Shown here: positions 38,191-47,601 of the stretch, one piece after another
Numbering within the stretch: the first letter of the stretch is position 1
How the letters are laid out: every line of letters begins with the position of its first letter
Origin: JACPDI01 sp035463475
GTDB taxonomy: Bacteria; Acidobacteriota; Vicinamibacteria; Vicinamibacterales; 2-12-FULL-66-21
NCBI GenBank assembly: GCA_035463475.1
Contig: DATHTE010000131.1
Span: 33,312 to 97,311, forward strand
Direction: 5' to 3'
Length of the DNA: 64,000 bases
The notes under the pieces: generated by a model
Told to the model about the DNA's origin: nothing
What the model saw: the letters and a program-made list of their open reading frames with translations, nothing else
Database searches by the model: none
Program-made: the position numbers and the translations under genes

Positions 38191-40167
38191 ATGGGTCCGA
38201 GGTCACTGATCGCGGCGTCGCTGGTCCTCGCTGCGGCCATCGCGCTCTCCGCGCGCCCCCTCGGGCAGGACACGCCCACGCCCGCCGTCAGCGCCGAGCG
38301 CGCGGCCGCGGCCCACAGCGCGTACCTGGGTTCTTCCGCCTGCCGGCGCTGCCACGAGGAGGAGTACGCGTCCTGGCGGCGCGCGCTCCATCTCAAGATG
38401 ACGCGTGGCGCGAGCGAATCGGAGGTCCTCGGCGACTTCAGCGGGCGCGCGAGGCTCGAGAAGTACGGCCGCTCGTACGCGATGTCTTCGCGCGGGGATC
38501 GGCGCTTCATCACCGTGACGCGCCGCAACGCCGAGCCCGAGACCTTCGAGGTCCACTACACGCTCGGCGCACGCCGCTTCCAGGGCTATCTCTCGCGGCT
38601 GCCCGACGGTCGCATCTACGTGCTGCCCGCCTTCTGGCATGTCGAGACCGCGCAGTGGGTGGACTTCAAGGAAATCACCCCGCTTCCGGACGACGACCAC
38701 GACTACCGTCAGATCTGGAACGTCAACTGCTTCAACTGCCACGCCACGAACCTCGCGCAGAACTTCAACCAGGAGACGCTGCGCTACGAGACGACGTGGA
38801 CCGAGATGGGGGTCAGCTGCGAAGCGTGCCACGGGCCCGGGCGCGATCACGTGGCGCTCGCCGAGCACTGGGAGAAGGAACCTGCGTCGAAGCCGGCGTA
38901 CGACAACAGTCGCGACAACAGCGCGCTCGGTCCGCTGCTGAAGATCTTCTCCCCCCGCACCGCCCCGCGGCGGCAGATCTTCGACGCCTGCGGCTACTGC
39001 CACGGCAACAAGACGAACTTCTTCGCGGGCTTCAAGCCTGGCGACCGCTACGAGGACTACGCCCTCCCCTTCCTGATCAGCGAGCCCATTCCGCCGGCGG
39101 ACCCGCAGGGGGACTTCTGGCCCGACGGGAGGCCGACGCGGTTCAACCGGCCCCAGGCGCTGATGACGAACGGCTGTTTCATGAAGGGGCAGGCGGTCTG
39201 CACGGATTGCCACCTCGCGCACGGCGCGCGCAACGACCACGCGCTCAAGCTGCCGTTCGAACGGAGCAACGGGCTGTGCACCCAGTGCCACGCGCCGCTC
39301 GCCGGGAACGCGGCACTCACCGCACACACCCGGCACCCCGCCAACTCCGCCGGCAGCCGCTGCGTCGAGTGCCACATGAGCGACGTCAACTGGCGGCTGC
39401 TCAATCGCAGGCGCGACCACACCTTCGCGCCGCCAGTGCCCGAGTTGACTGCGCGCTACGGCGTGCCGAATGCCTGCACGACGTGCCACGATGCGCGCAC
39501 ACCCGAATGGGCGGCACGGACGATGGACGAGTGGTACGGCAGCGCGAATCGCGCGCGCCGCACCGCCACCATCGATCTGTCTGACGCGATGTACCGTGCC
39601 GGCAGCGGCGACCGCGGCGCGATCGCGCCGCTGACCGGGATCGTCACCACCCGATCGCTCGGCGCGCCGATTCGCGCCAGCGCGGCGGAATTCCTGGGAA
39701 GGCTCGCCGCGCCAGCCGCGGGAACGCCAGCGCCCGCCGGCGGTGTGGGGCTCGCCGCACTCAACGCGCTCGCGCAGGCGACCACCGACCCCGAGCCCAT
39801 CGTCCGCGCGCAGGCCGTGCGCGCGCTGACGCAGATCGGCGACAGGCGCGCGGCGCCGGTCTTCTCCGCACGCTTGCGCGACCAGGCGCGCGTCGTCCGC
39901 GTGCTCGCCGCGTCGGGGTTGCTCGATCTTGGCGTGACGGCGCTCGATGGCCCGGCGCAGACCGCGTTCCAGGAGGCGCAGCAGGAGTACGAACGAAGCC
40001 TGCGGACCTTCCGGGACAGCGCGCCCAACCAGGTGTTGCTCGGCATCCTGTTGGCGCGGCAGGGGCGCTACGACGCCGCGATCGAGGAATGGGAACAGGG
40101 ACGACGTCTCGATCCCTCGGACCCGCGGTTCGGGAAGCTCATCGCCGCGGCGAAGCAGCGACGCTGA
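38191..40167 (+). CDS. octahaem cytochrome c with HEAT/TPR-like C-terminal half, secreted
   Basis: 658 aa, signal peptide (SLIAASLVLAAAIALSA). Eight CxxCH motifs: CRRCH, CFNCH, CEACH, CGYCH, CTDCH, CTQCH, CVECH and CTTCH. The last 180 residues are haem-free and helical (ALAQATTDPEPIVRAQAVRALTQIGDRRAAP, then QVLLGILLARQGRYDAAIEEWEQGRR), like HEAT repeats followed by a TPR. It could accept or pass electrons in the periplasm, and its position directly after the FDH genes suggests a link, but its own TATAAT box suggests separate control. It shares 29 nt tail to tail with the minus-strand DUF4097 gene. Confidence 0.9.
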   Translation: MGPRSLIAASLVLAAAIALSARPLGQDTPTPAVSAERAAAAHSAYLGSSACRRCHEEEYASWRRALHLKMTRGASESEVLGDFSGRARLEKYGRSYAMSSRGDRRFITVTRRNAEPETFEVHYTLGARRFQGYLSRLPDGRIYVLPAFWHVETAQWVDFKEITPLPDDDHDYRQIWNVNCFNCHATNLAQNFNQETLRYETTWTEMGVSCEACHGPGRDHVALAEHWEKEPASKPAYDNSRDNSALGPLLKIFSPRTAPRRQIFDACGYCHGNKTNFFAGFKPGDRYEDYALPFLISEPIPPADPQGDFWPDGRPTRFNRPQALMTNGCFMKGQAVCTDCHLAHGARNDHALKLPFERSNGLCTQCHAPLAGNAALTAHTRHPANSAGSRCVECHMSDVNWRLLNRRRDHTFAPPVPELTARYGVPNACTTCHDARTPEWAARTMDEWYGSANRARRTATIDLSDAMYRAGSGDRGAIAPLTGIVTTRSLGAPIRASAAEFLGRLAAPAAGTPAPAGGVGLAALNALAQATTDPEPIVRAQAVRALTQIGDRRAAPVFSARLRDQARVVRVLAASGLLDLGVTALDGPAQTAFQEAQQEYERSLRTFRDSAPNQVLLGILLARQGRYDAAIEEWEQGRRLDPSDPRFGKLIAAAKQRR

Positions 40168-40837
40168 TCGAGATGTTCCCGGTCACTGAGTCGATCGAGA
40201 TGACAGGGTCTCCGTTGCCGAACGTGGCCTCGGCGAACTTCGGTCCGAACGACTCGCGGCGGGTCAGCGGCAGATCCGAAGCGATCGTGCCGTTGAAGGT
40301 GAGGGCAAGCACGCGCGCGTTCCGCGGCTGAGACGCAAGCGTCAGCCGCGCGTCGCCGTTGAACGCGCGCAGGCGAAGCAACCCGCCCGCCGTCGCGTGG
40401 GCCCCTTCGACGACCACGTCGCCGAAGCCGGTCTCCAGCCGCAGCACGCCCCCGACGTCCTCGGCGCGAATCGTCCCCTGCCGCACGTCCGCCGCGACCT
40501 GCCCGCGAAGTCCTCGCAGCGTCAGCCGGCCGTCAATGATGTGAATGGAGGCAATCGTGACACCGGCCGGCACCCGGAGATCGACGCGCGCGGGGGACTG
40601 CCTGTCCGGAGGACCGGCGGCATCCGCCGAGCGGACGACGAGGCGATCCCCCTCCGCGGCCGCAACCGCGCCGCGCGCTCGAATTTCCACGACGGTCGTA
40701 TCGGTTCCGACGATCTCGACCTCTCCCGCGCCGATCTCGATCGCGATCGAGGTCGCCGTCGTCGCCGGAAACGTCAGCGGCTTCGCCTCCTGCGCCGCGG
40801 CCCCCGCGCACGCGCACGCGAGCAGCAGCAGGGTCAT
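40139..40837 (-). CDS. DUF4097-type beta-helix/adhesin-like exported protein
   Basis: 232 aa, signal peptide (TLLLLACACAGAAAQ). The body is a run of short beta strands typical of DUF4097/DUF2807 proteins (AIEIGAGEVEIVGTDTTVVEIRARG, GRLTLRGLRGQVAADVRQGTIRAEDVGG, LETGFGDVVVEGAHATAG, SFDSVTGNI-like end). A possible lipobox (LLACAC) may make it a lipoprotein. The ATG overlaps the stop of the thioredoxin-reductase-like gene (ATGA). Function unknown; often next to signalling genes. Confidence 0.75.
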   Translation of the reverse strand: MTLLLLACACAGAAAQEAKPLTFPATTATSIAIEIGAGEVEIVGTDTTVVEIRARGAVAAAEGDRLVVRSADAAGPPDRQSPARVDLRVPAGVTIASIHIIDGRLTLRGLRGQVAADVRQGTIRAEDVGGVLRLETGFGDVVVEGAHATAGGLLRLRAFNGDARLTLASQPRNARVLALTFNGTIASDLPLTRRESFGPKFAEATFGNGDPVISIDSVTGNISISVAASPRR

Positions 40838-41736
40838 TGCAGGTCTTCTTTGACGAGCGCCTGGTTGATCGAGAAGGCCGCCTCGGCCCCCTCCGCCGCG
40901 GCGACGACCACCCACTGGATGGCCCGCGACGCGTCCCCCGCCACGTAGAGGCCCGGCAGGTGCGTGGACTCGTGCTTGCCCGTGCTGACAGTCCCCTTCT
41001 CGTTCAGCTCGCAGCCGAGCTTCATCGCCAGGTTCGACTGCTGCAGCTGTCCCGTCGTGAAGAACATCGCACGCCGCTGCACCGAGTCGCCGTTCTCGAA
41101 GACGATGAGGTCGAGCACGCCGTGGCGCCCTTCGAGCCGGGCAACCCTCTCCTCGCGCACGACGATGCCGTTGCGCTGCAGGCGGTCGGCATCGATGGCG
41201 TCGAGGCCAGAGGGGCCGTCGGTGAGCAACACCAGATCGCGGCTCCACGCGGTCAACTCGAGGGCGAGCCCCGCCCCTTTCTCTCCGGGGCCGTAGATCG
41301 CGATGGGCGTGTCCGACACCTCCCACCCGTCGCAGTACGGGCAGTGAAACACGCTGCGCCCGTAGAGTTCCCGCAGCCCGGGAATGTCGGGGATGCAATC
41401 GTTCACGCCCGTGGCGATGAGCAGCTTGCGCGACTGCACCCGCTCGCCGGTTTCGAGCACCGTGTGAAACCGCGAGGCTTCGCACCACGCGTCCACCACG
41501 CGCACGTCACGCACTTCGACGGTGCCGTACTGCCGCAGGTCCTCGCGGCCGATCCGCCGAAACTCCCAGGGATCGACGCCGTCGCGAGTCAGATAGCCGT
41601 GCAGGTGCCTCGAGGCGCCGTTCCGCGGCTCTCCCGCGTCGCACACCAGCACCCGGCGCCGGCAGCGGCCGAGCATCAGCGCGGCGCTCAGACCGGCGGG
41701 GCCGCCGCCGACGATCACCACGTCGTAAGTGCTCAT
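40834..41736 (-). CDS. thioredoxin-reductase-like FAD/NAD(P)-dependent oxidoreductase
   Basis: 300 aa. FAD-binding GGGPAGLSAALMLG at the N-terminus, CPYCDG redox pair (about residue 135-140) and the second FAD site GLYVAGDAS. The NADPH motif is degenerate (IYGPGEKGAGLALE), so the partner nucleotide is uncertain. Such stand-alone, C-terminally short homologues may reduce thioredoxin-like proteins or act as oxidases. It is translationally coupled on both sides: its ATG (41736) overlaps the kinase TGA and its TGA overlaps the DUF4097 ATG. Confidence 0.88.
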   Translation of the reverse strand: MSTYDVVIVGGGPAGLSAALMLGRCRRRVLVCDAGEPRNGASRHLHGYLTRDGVDPWEFRRIGREDLRQYGTVEVRDVRVVDAWCEASRFHTVLETGERVQSRKLLIATGVNDCIPDIPGLRELYGRSVFHCPYCDGWEVSDTPIAIYGPGEKGAGLALELTAWSRDLVLLTDGPSGLDAIDADRLQRNGIVVREERVARLEGRHGVLDLIVFENGDSVQRRAMFFTTGQLQQSNLAMKLGCELNEKGTVSTGKHESTHLPGLYVAGDASRAIQWVVVAAAEGAEAAFSINQALVKEDLQ

Positions 41737-44090
41737 GCGAGCAGGCTGATGAACCGCGGCTCGGATCGAAGCCCGTCCAGGTCCGGATCGACGCGGACCC
41801 GGACGGCGTTGATCGGGGCGAGCGAAGCGAACGACTGCTCGAGGTGCTTCAGCGCGCCCCCGCGATCGCCCCGCAGGGCCTCGAGCGCCGCCATGTAGTA
41901 GCGCGTGTGCGGGTCGTCGGCCCCTTTCGCCACGCGCCGCTCGAACGCTTTCGTGGCGAGCGTGAAGTACCGCTCCGCCGACTCGGTGTCCCCTTTCCTG
42001 AGCCAGGCGGCGCCGAGCTTCTGATTGACCTCGATCGTCGAGCGCTCGCGCAGCAGGTGGTCGCCGGCGCCGATGAAGGCCAGCTCGCGGCCGTACTCGG
42101 CGATCGCCTCGTCGTAGCGGCCCTGCAGGTAGTAAACGTATCCGAGGCGCGCGTGCGCGCCGATCACCTGCATCCCTTCGTTGCCCGAGATGTAGCGTTC
42201 CTGCAGATCGACGGCGCTCCGCGCGGCACGCTCCGCCTCGTCGTGGCGCCCGCGCAGCAGCAACAGCAGTGCGAGTTGGAGGTACGCGTAGCCCGCTTCC
42301 GGGTTGGCGGCGACAACCTGCTGGAACTCCGCGATCGCTTCGTCGATCTGCCCTTTGCCCAGCCAGAGCGCGCGCGCGAGCGACGACCGCGCCGACGGGT
42401 TGTCGGGCTCGAGGCTCAGCGCCTGCCGGATGGACGCGACCGCCTCGTCGATCCGCCCCTGGATGAGGTACGCGCTGCCGAGCCACGCGTGCGCGCGCGC
42501 GTTCTCAGGGTCGAGCGCCAGCGCCCGGCGCTCGAATTCGATGGCGCGGTCGATGAGCTCGGGGAGCGTCATGAACTCCCCTTTCGACCCGTACGCGCCG
42601 CCGAGCGCGGCCCACGCCTGCGCGTAACCGGGGTCCAGCGTCGTCGCGCGCTCGAACAGCGCGATCGCGCGGTCCACCGACTCCCGCGATGCGAGCCGCA
42701 GGTTCATCAGCCCGCGCGAGTACGCCTCGTAGGCCTCGACCGACTGCGTCTCGGCCTGCTCGATCCCCTCGATCTCGCCGGACGCGGGCTGCAGGTTGAT
42801 CCCCTTCAGCAACTCGAAGACGATGCGATCCTGCAGCTCGAAGATCTGATCGACCGCGCCATCGAGCTTGATCGTCCGCTCGAGCGCGCCGGTGCTCGCG
42901 TTCACGAACTGCGCCGTGATCCGCAACGCCGGACCGAACCGCTGGTAGGCGCCGGTGATGATCCAGGTCGCGCCCAGGCGCCGGCCGACGTCCACGGCCA
43001 CGTTGTCGTCGATCCGGCCGTTCTCCGCGCCGCTGAGGTGCTTGATTGCGTCGTAGATGCGCGCGCGGGAGATCACGTTGATCCCGTGGACGTTCTTCAG
43101 GTCCGCCGTGACGGTCTCGGCGATGCCGGAGCCGATCCAGTCGTCGGACGGCTCGCGCGTGATGTTCGCGAAGGTCATGACCGCGATCGAGCAGCACTCG
43201 TCGACCGTCAGGCGCCCCGCGCGCGAACGGGCGGCGCGTCGCGCCGTCAGCGCGGCCGCGGGATCCGCCAGCGCCGCGCCGATCGCGTCGCGGAGGTCCG
43301 TGGCGCTCTGGAAGCGCCGCGACGCGTCTTTCTCGAGCGCCCGCAGGACGAGCGCGTCGATGACCGGCGACACCTCCGCGCGCCGCGCGGACGGACGGTC
43401 GGGCGCCGCGTGCAGCACCTGGTCCATGATCTCGCCGGGCGTGACGCCGGCGAACGGCAGCCCGCCGGTCAGCAGCTCGTACATCACCACACCGAGCGAG
43501 AACAGATCGGCGCGGCTGTCCACGAGCTGCCCCGCCGCCTGCTCCGGCGCCATGTAGCTCACGGTGCCGAGCACGATACCGGGCATCGTCAGGCGGGCAA
43601 ACGTCCGGTCCGCGGCGCGCTCGGCGACGCGCGCGAGACCGAAATCCAGAACCTTCACGAGCCCACGCGAGGTGAGTATCAGGTTCGAGGGCTTGATATC
43701 GCGGTGCACGATGCCGTGCGCGTGCGCCTCGTCCAGCGCTTCGGCCACCTGCATGCCGATGCGCATCGCCTGGTCCACCGGCAGCGGCCCGCTGCGCACG
43801 ATGTCCGCCAGCACCTCCCCCTCGACGTACTCCATCGCGATGAAGGTGCGCCCCTCGTGCTCGCCGATGTCGTACGTCACCGCGATGTACGGTGACCGCA
43901 GGGCGGAGACCGCGCGCGCCTCGTTCAACAGCCGTTGGCGGCTCTCAGGATCCCCCTGCAGCGCCGGCGACAGGAACTTCAGCGCCACCTTGCGGCCGAG
44001 GCGGACGTCCTCCGCGAGGTACACCTCGCCCATGCCGCCTCCCCCGAGACGCGATGTCACACGGTAGTGCTGGACCATGGTTCCGAACAT
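41733..44090 (-). CDS. Ser/Thr protein kinase with FlgO/TolB-like domain and TPR repeats
   Basis: 785 aa from the ATG at 44090. A TTG at 44111 would lie inside the TATAAT box. Kinase domain: GGGGMGEVYLA, catalytic Lys in VALKFL, HRDIKPSNLIL and DFGLA. A FlgO/TolB-like domain follows (IAVMTFANITREPSDDWIGSGIAETVTADL, then ARIYDAIKHL), then at least six TPRs (AWAALGGAYGSKGEF, AWLGSAYLIQGRIDEA, RLGYVYYLQGRYDEAIAEYG). No membrane helix, so it is probably cytoplasmic. First gene of a three-gene coupled set (kinase, oxidoreductase, DUF4097). Confidence 0.92.
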   Translation of the reverse strand: MFGTMVQHYRVTSRLGGGGMGEVYLAEDVRLGRKVALKFLSPALQGDPESRQRLLNEARAVSALRSPYIAVTYDIGEHEGRTFIAMEYVEGEVLADIVRSGPLPVDQAMRIGMQVAEALDEAHAHGIVHRDIKPSNLILTSRGLVKVLDFGLARVAERAADRTFARLTMPGIVLGTVSYMAPEQAAGQLVDSRADLFSLGVVMYELLTGGLPFAGVTPGEIMDQVLHAAPDRPSARRAEVSPVIDALVLRALEKDASRRFQSATDLRDAIGAALADPAAALTARRAARSRAGRLTVDECCSIAVMTFANITREPSDDWIGSGIAETVTADLKNVHGINVISRARIYDAIKHLSGAENGRIDDNVAVDVGRRLGATWIITGAYQRFGPALRITAQFVNASTGALERTIKLDGAVDQIFELQDRIVFELLKGINLQPASGEIEGIEQAETQSVEAYEAYSRGLMNLRLASRESVDRAIALFERATTLDPGYAQAWAALGGAYGSKGEFMTLPELIDRAIEFERRALALDPENARAHAWLGSAYLIQGRIDEAVASIRQALSLEPDNPSARSSLARALWLGKGQIDEAIAEFQQVVAANPEAGYAYLQLALLLLLRGRHDEAERAARSAVDLQERYISGNEGMQVIGAHARLGYVYYLQGRYDEAIAEYGRELAFIGAGDHLLRERSTIEVNQKLGAAWLRKGDTESAERYFTLATKAFERRVAKGADDPHTRYYMAALEALRGDRGGALKHLEQSFASLAPINAVRVRVDPDLDGLRSEPRFISLLA

Positions 44091-44110
44091 GCGTGGCTGC
44101 GGAACCTCCA

Positions 44111-44116
44111 ATTATA
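44111..44116 (-). promoter_or_regulatory. putative -10 element (TATAAT) for the kinase gene
   Basis: ATTATA on the plus strand, TATAAT on the minus strand, 20 nt before the kinase ATG. A GGAGG just after it is the likely ribosome site. The -35 would fall in the end of the M61 gene and is not evident. Confidence 0.5.
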
Positions 44117-44130
44117 GATTGTGGGGCGCC

Positions 44131-46113
44131 CTACCGCTGTGTTTGCCGCTCAGGGCAAACGCCCGGCACGAGCGCGAGGGGAGCTTCGATCCGCTCTCGG
44201 TATGACGCCCGGCAGACCGCCGATGATGCACCCATGACAGCATTCGCGGCCTTCGCGCTCAGCCACGACGAGCGGACCCGCTCCTGTGCGGCGCTCAGCC
44301 GCGCGCCCGTCGATTCCATCGTCACGAGCTCCAGCGAGGGGTCCTCGGCGAGCCGCACGTCGGCGGTGACTGTCGCGCCTCGCCTGAGGAACTGAACCGC
44401 GACCGTGTCGCCGGGCTTCCGCACTCGAAGCTCCGCCTCCAGGTCCGCCGGCGCCGCGACGTGACGGCGACCCACCGAGGTGATCACGTCATCCCGTTCG
44501 ATGCCGGCGGCGTATGCGGGCGCGCCGGGATCGACCAGCTGCGAGACCCGCGCCCCATCGGCGTGCCACTCGAGCGCGAGCTCTCCGAGCCACGCGCGGC
44601 CGGGATGCCTGGGGCGCAGCACCAGGCCCGCCCGCTCCAGCAGGCGCGCGTAGTCGGGTACCTCGTGCCCGTAGACGTAGCGCGCGAAGAAGGCGTCCGC
44701 GAATGCTCGATCTCCGCTGATTTCGGCCAGGCGATCGCGCGCGTCGTCGAGGGAGTACGGTCGGGCAACGAGGCCGGGCGACGGGCCGCCCGGCCTGCCG
44801 TGCTCCCGCCACATCGCGCGCATGAAGTCGTCGAGCGTCACGCGGCCGCCGCTCAGATCCCGCAGTGACAGATCGAGCCCGAGCGCGAGCGCCGCGCCCC
44901 ACGTGTAGTACGAGACGAACGTGATGTGGAAGTTGTTCTCATCAACGAAGGAGGCCGCGTCGACGAAGGGCGCCATCCGGCTCATCTCGACGACGCTCTG
45001 CGTGTGCCGGCCGGCGGCGTTGACGACCAGATCGATCGCGCCGCCGAGCGCGGCCAGCGTCTGGTCGAGCGAGGCGAGCCCGGCGCGCTGCATCACGAGC
45101 GCTTCGTAGTAGCTGGTGAACCCTTCGCCGATCCACAGCTCGCTCGACATGTTCGCGCGCTCGAAATCGAACGGCTCCAGGGACGCCGGCCGGATCCGCT
45201 CGACGTTCCACGCGTGGAACAGCTCGTGCGCGACGGTCGCGAGGGCCCCGATGCGACCGCTTTCCTGCGACAGATCGGATCGTCCTGTCAGCACGGTGCT
45301 GTTGCGGTGCTCCATTCCATCACCGCGCGCGTGCGCGAGATAGTCCGCGAGAAACGTGTAGTGGCCGGGCTCGAACGCGGGGAACTCCCCGAACACGGCC
45401 GCGTGCTCGGCGGCGATCCGCTCGACGCCGGCCGCGAACATCCTCGCGCCGGCATCTCCCGCCTCGTGGTGCAGCGCGATGCGGAAGGAGGCGCTCCCCG
45501 GGGCCGCAGGCTGCGGCACCGTGAAGGTGTGCTCCCAAAACGCAGCCATCTCGGTCGGGCTGTCCATGAAGTACTGGAGGTTCGGCGCCGTGAACGTCCA
45601 GGGATCTGAGGTCGGGAACAGTTGCGTGGCCACTCTCCACGAGGAGGCCGGCGGCGGCACGAACGTCACGTGGACGGGCCGGCCAGTCGCGCCTCGCGCC
45701 CACATGAACACCGCGGGCATGTTCATGTGGGCGTGCGTGCCGTCCACGGCCAGGTAGGTTCCATCGACGTGGTTTCCGAACACCTTGTATGTCACGCGGA
45801 GCGGCCCATCGAATGCCATCGCGGTCCAGCCGTACGGGTCGGGACGCGCGAGCGGAATCTCCGCGCCAGATCGATCGACCGCGCGCACGTCGTAGACGTT
45901 CTTTGCGAACTCGTGAAGGGCGTAGCGTCCGGGCGACGCGCGGCTCATCCTCAGTTCCAGCGGCGGCCGCACTCCCGTGAACGTTGCCTCCACCTGCAGC
46001 CACCGGTGCTCGGGTTGCGGGAAGCTCACCCTGTAGCTGACCTCCTGCGCCAAGGCGGAGACCGGCGCGAACGCCAGGAGGAGCGCGAACCGGACGGCCC
46101 GGGCCGCTCTCAT
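44131..46113 (-). CDS. M61-family glycyl aminopeptidase with C-terminal PDZ domain, secreted
   Basis: 660 aa from the ATG at 46113, which overlaps the DUF457 stop (ATGA) and starts a signal peptide (RFALLLAFAPVSALAQ). The domain order is an N-terminal beta domain (SYRVSFPQPEHRWLQVEATFTG), a catalytic domain with HELFH (about 295) and the Glu ligand in WIGEGFTSYYE, and a PDZ-like end (GLEWHADGARVSQ-like, AYAAGIERDDVITSVGRRHV). It removes N-terminal Gly or Ala. After about residue 615 the tail is Ser/Ala-rich, without homology that I can see. Confidence 0.9.
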   Translation of the reverse strand: MRAARAVRFALLLAFAPVSALAQEVSYRVSFPQPEHRWLQVEATFTGVRPPLELRMSRASPGRYALHEFAKNVYDVRAVDRSGAEIPLARPDPYGWTAMAFDGPLRVTYKVFGNHVDGTYLAVDGTHAHMNMPAVFMWARGATGRPVHVTFVPPPASSWRVATQLFPTSDPWTFTAPNLQYFMDSPTEMAAFWEHTFTVPQPAAPGSASFRIALHHEAGDAGARMFAAGVERIAAEHAAVFGEFPAFEPGHYTFLADYLAHARGDGMEHRNSTVLTGRSDLSQESGRIGALATVAHELFHAWNVERIRPASLEPFDFERANMSSELWIGEGFTSYYEALVMQRAGLASLDQTLAALGGAIDLVVNAAGRHTQSVVEMSRMAPFVDAASFVDENNFHITFVSYYTWGAALALGLDLSLRDLSGGRVTLDDFMRAMWREHGRPGGPSPGLVARPYSLDDARDRLAEISGDRAFADAFFARYVYGHEVPDYARLLERAGLVLRPRHPGRAWLGELALEWHADGARVSQLVDPGAPAYAAGIERDDVITSVGRRHVAAPADLEAELRVRKPGDTVAVQFLRRGATVTADVRLAEDPSLELVTMESTGARLSAAQERVRSSWLSAKAANAVMGASSAVCRASYRERIEAPLALVPGVCPERQTQR

Positions 46114-46652
46114 ATGCGCCGCGTCTTCCATAGCCACAGGTAGACGCCGGTCAGCACGGCGAGATTGGGAAAGAAGATGCGCGGATCGCCCCACGCGAGA
46201 CCCTGCATGCGCCACGACCACAGCGGCCAGAATGGCTGCGTCTGGAAGCGCTCGTGCGTCGGCACATCGAGCGCGATGTGCAGCGCGTACGGCACCGCGA
46301 GCCAGAGCCACCGCCGCCGCCCTGAAGCCCAGAGGATCGCGCACGCGCACGCCAGCAGGACGAGGCTGTGCGACTTGACGTAGTAGCGGTCGTACGCCTC
46401 GAGCAGGTATTGCGGCATCGGCGGTCCGTCGGCGCGCCAGATGTCGGGTCCCGGCGAAACAGCGGGAGGAGGGGTGCCCAGACCGAGCATCCGCTGGACG
46501 GCGAGCGGGATCGCAAACAGGAGATCCGGCGCGGCGCCGGCGAGCGCGGCCCCCCACCATCGGATGCGCCGCTGGCTGTCGCCGGCCCGAGTCCCCTTGC
46601 GGGCGCCGCGCAGGACCGCGTAGCCCCACGCGGCATGCGAGAACGTGTCCAC
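46110..46652 (-). CDS. membrane-bound DUF457/YdjM-like metal-dependent hydrolase family protein
   Basis: 180 aa from a GTG at 46652, 1 nt after the agmatinase stop. Starts DTFSHAAWGYAVLRG and carries several hydrophobic helices (ALAGAAPDLLFAIPLAV, SLVLLACACAILWA, PNLAVLTGVYLWLW). The His/Asp pattern (FSHAAWG, APDLLF, KSHSLV, LHIALDVPTHE) fits the DUF457 (YdjM) family of membrane metal-dependent hydrolases. Substrate unknown. Coupled to both neighbours. Confidence 0.8.
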   Translation of the reverse strand: MDTFSHAAWGYAVLRGARKGTRAGDSQRRIRWWGAALAGAAPDLLFAIPLAVQRMLGLGTPPPAVSPGPDIWRADGPPMPQYLLEAYDRYYVKSHSLVLLACACAILWASGRRRWLWLAVPYALHIALDVPTHERFQTQPFWPLWSWRMQGLAWGDPRIFFPNLAVLTGVYLWLWKTRRI

Positions 46653-46653
46653 G

Positions 46654-47601
46654 TCAGGCGTTCCGCTTCCGGGCGATCGCGCACAGCATCTCGAAGATCA
46701 GGTTCGCCGCGAGCAGCGACGTGATGTGCCCCGGGCCGTCGAAGCTGGGCGCCACCTCGACGATGTCGCAGCCGATGATGTCGAGCCCCGCGAGGCCGCG
46801 AATGAGCCGCTGCGCTTCGTGGCTCGAGAGGCCGCCGACCTCGGGCGTGCCCGTGCCGGGCGCGAACGCCGGATCGATGCTGTCGATGTCGAAGGTGATG
46901 TAGGTGGGGCCGGTGAGCACCCGGCGCATCTCGCCGATCGTCCGGTCGATCCCGCTCGAGGACTTCACCTGCTCGATGTCGACGATCGTGATGCCGTGCT
47001 CACGGTGGAACTCGAAGTCCTCCTCGCCGTACATGGGCCCGCGGATGCCCACCTGCAAGAAGCGGCCGGGCTCGATGAGCCGCTCTTCAATCGCGCGCCT
47101 GAACGGGCTGCCATGGAAGTATCGCCCGCCGAAGTAATCGCCCCACGTGTCGATGTGCGCATCGAACTGCACGACGTTGACGGGCCCGTGCTTCCGCGCG
47201 GACGCGCGCAGCAGCGGCAGCGAGATTGAATGGTCGCCGCCCACCGCGATCGGGATTGCGCCTGCGTCCACCAGCTGGCCGACGTCACGCTCGATGGCTT
47301 CGTACGCCTTCTCGATCCCCACGGGGGGCGCGTCCACGTCTCCGACGTCGGCGACGTTCAGGACGTCGAACGGCGACACCTTCTGGAAGTAGCTGTAGGT
47401 GCGGATGAGCGAGGACTGGCTGCGGATTTCTCGTGGCCCGAGCCGCGTGCCGGAGCGGTATGACGTGCCGCCGTCAAACGGCACGCCGACGATGGCGACG
47501 TCGAGCCCCTCCGGCGACGTCACGTGCGGCAGCCGCATGAACGTCGCGGGCTGCGCGAAGCGCGGCGACGTAAAGGACGCGCGTGGCTGATTCCGCGGCA
47601 T
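46654..47601 (-). CDS. speB: agmatinase / ureohydrolase family protein
   Basis: 315 aa. Manganese ligands of the arginase family are all visible: GGDHS, FDAHIDT and DIDSIDPAFAPGTGTPE. The length and the GVPFDGGTSYRSGTRLGPREIR start favour agmatinase (agmatine to putrescine and urea) over arginase, but guanidinobutyrase or a related enzyme is possible. First gene of the minus-strand run that includes DUF457 and M61. Confidence 0.88.
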   Translation of the reverse strand: MPRNQPRASFTSPRFAQPATFMRLPHVTSPEGLDVAIVGVPFDGGTSYRSGTRLGPREIRSQSSLIRTYSYFQKVSPFDVLNVADVGDVDAPPVGIEKAYEAIERDVGQLVDAGAIPIAVGGDHSISLPLLRASARKHGPVNVVQFDAHIDTWGDYFGGRYFHGSPFRRAIEERLIEPGRFLQVGIRGPMYGEEDFEFHREHGITIVDIEQVKSSSGIDRTIGEMRRVLTGPTYITFDIDSIDPAFAPGTGTPEVGGLSSHEAQRLIRGLAGLDIIGCDIVEVAPSFDGPGHITSLLAANLIFEMLCAIARKRNA

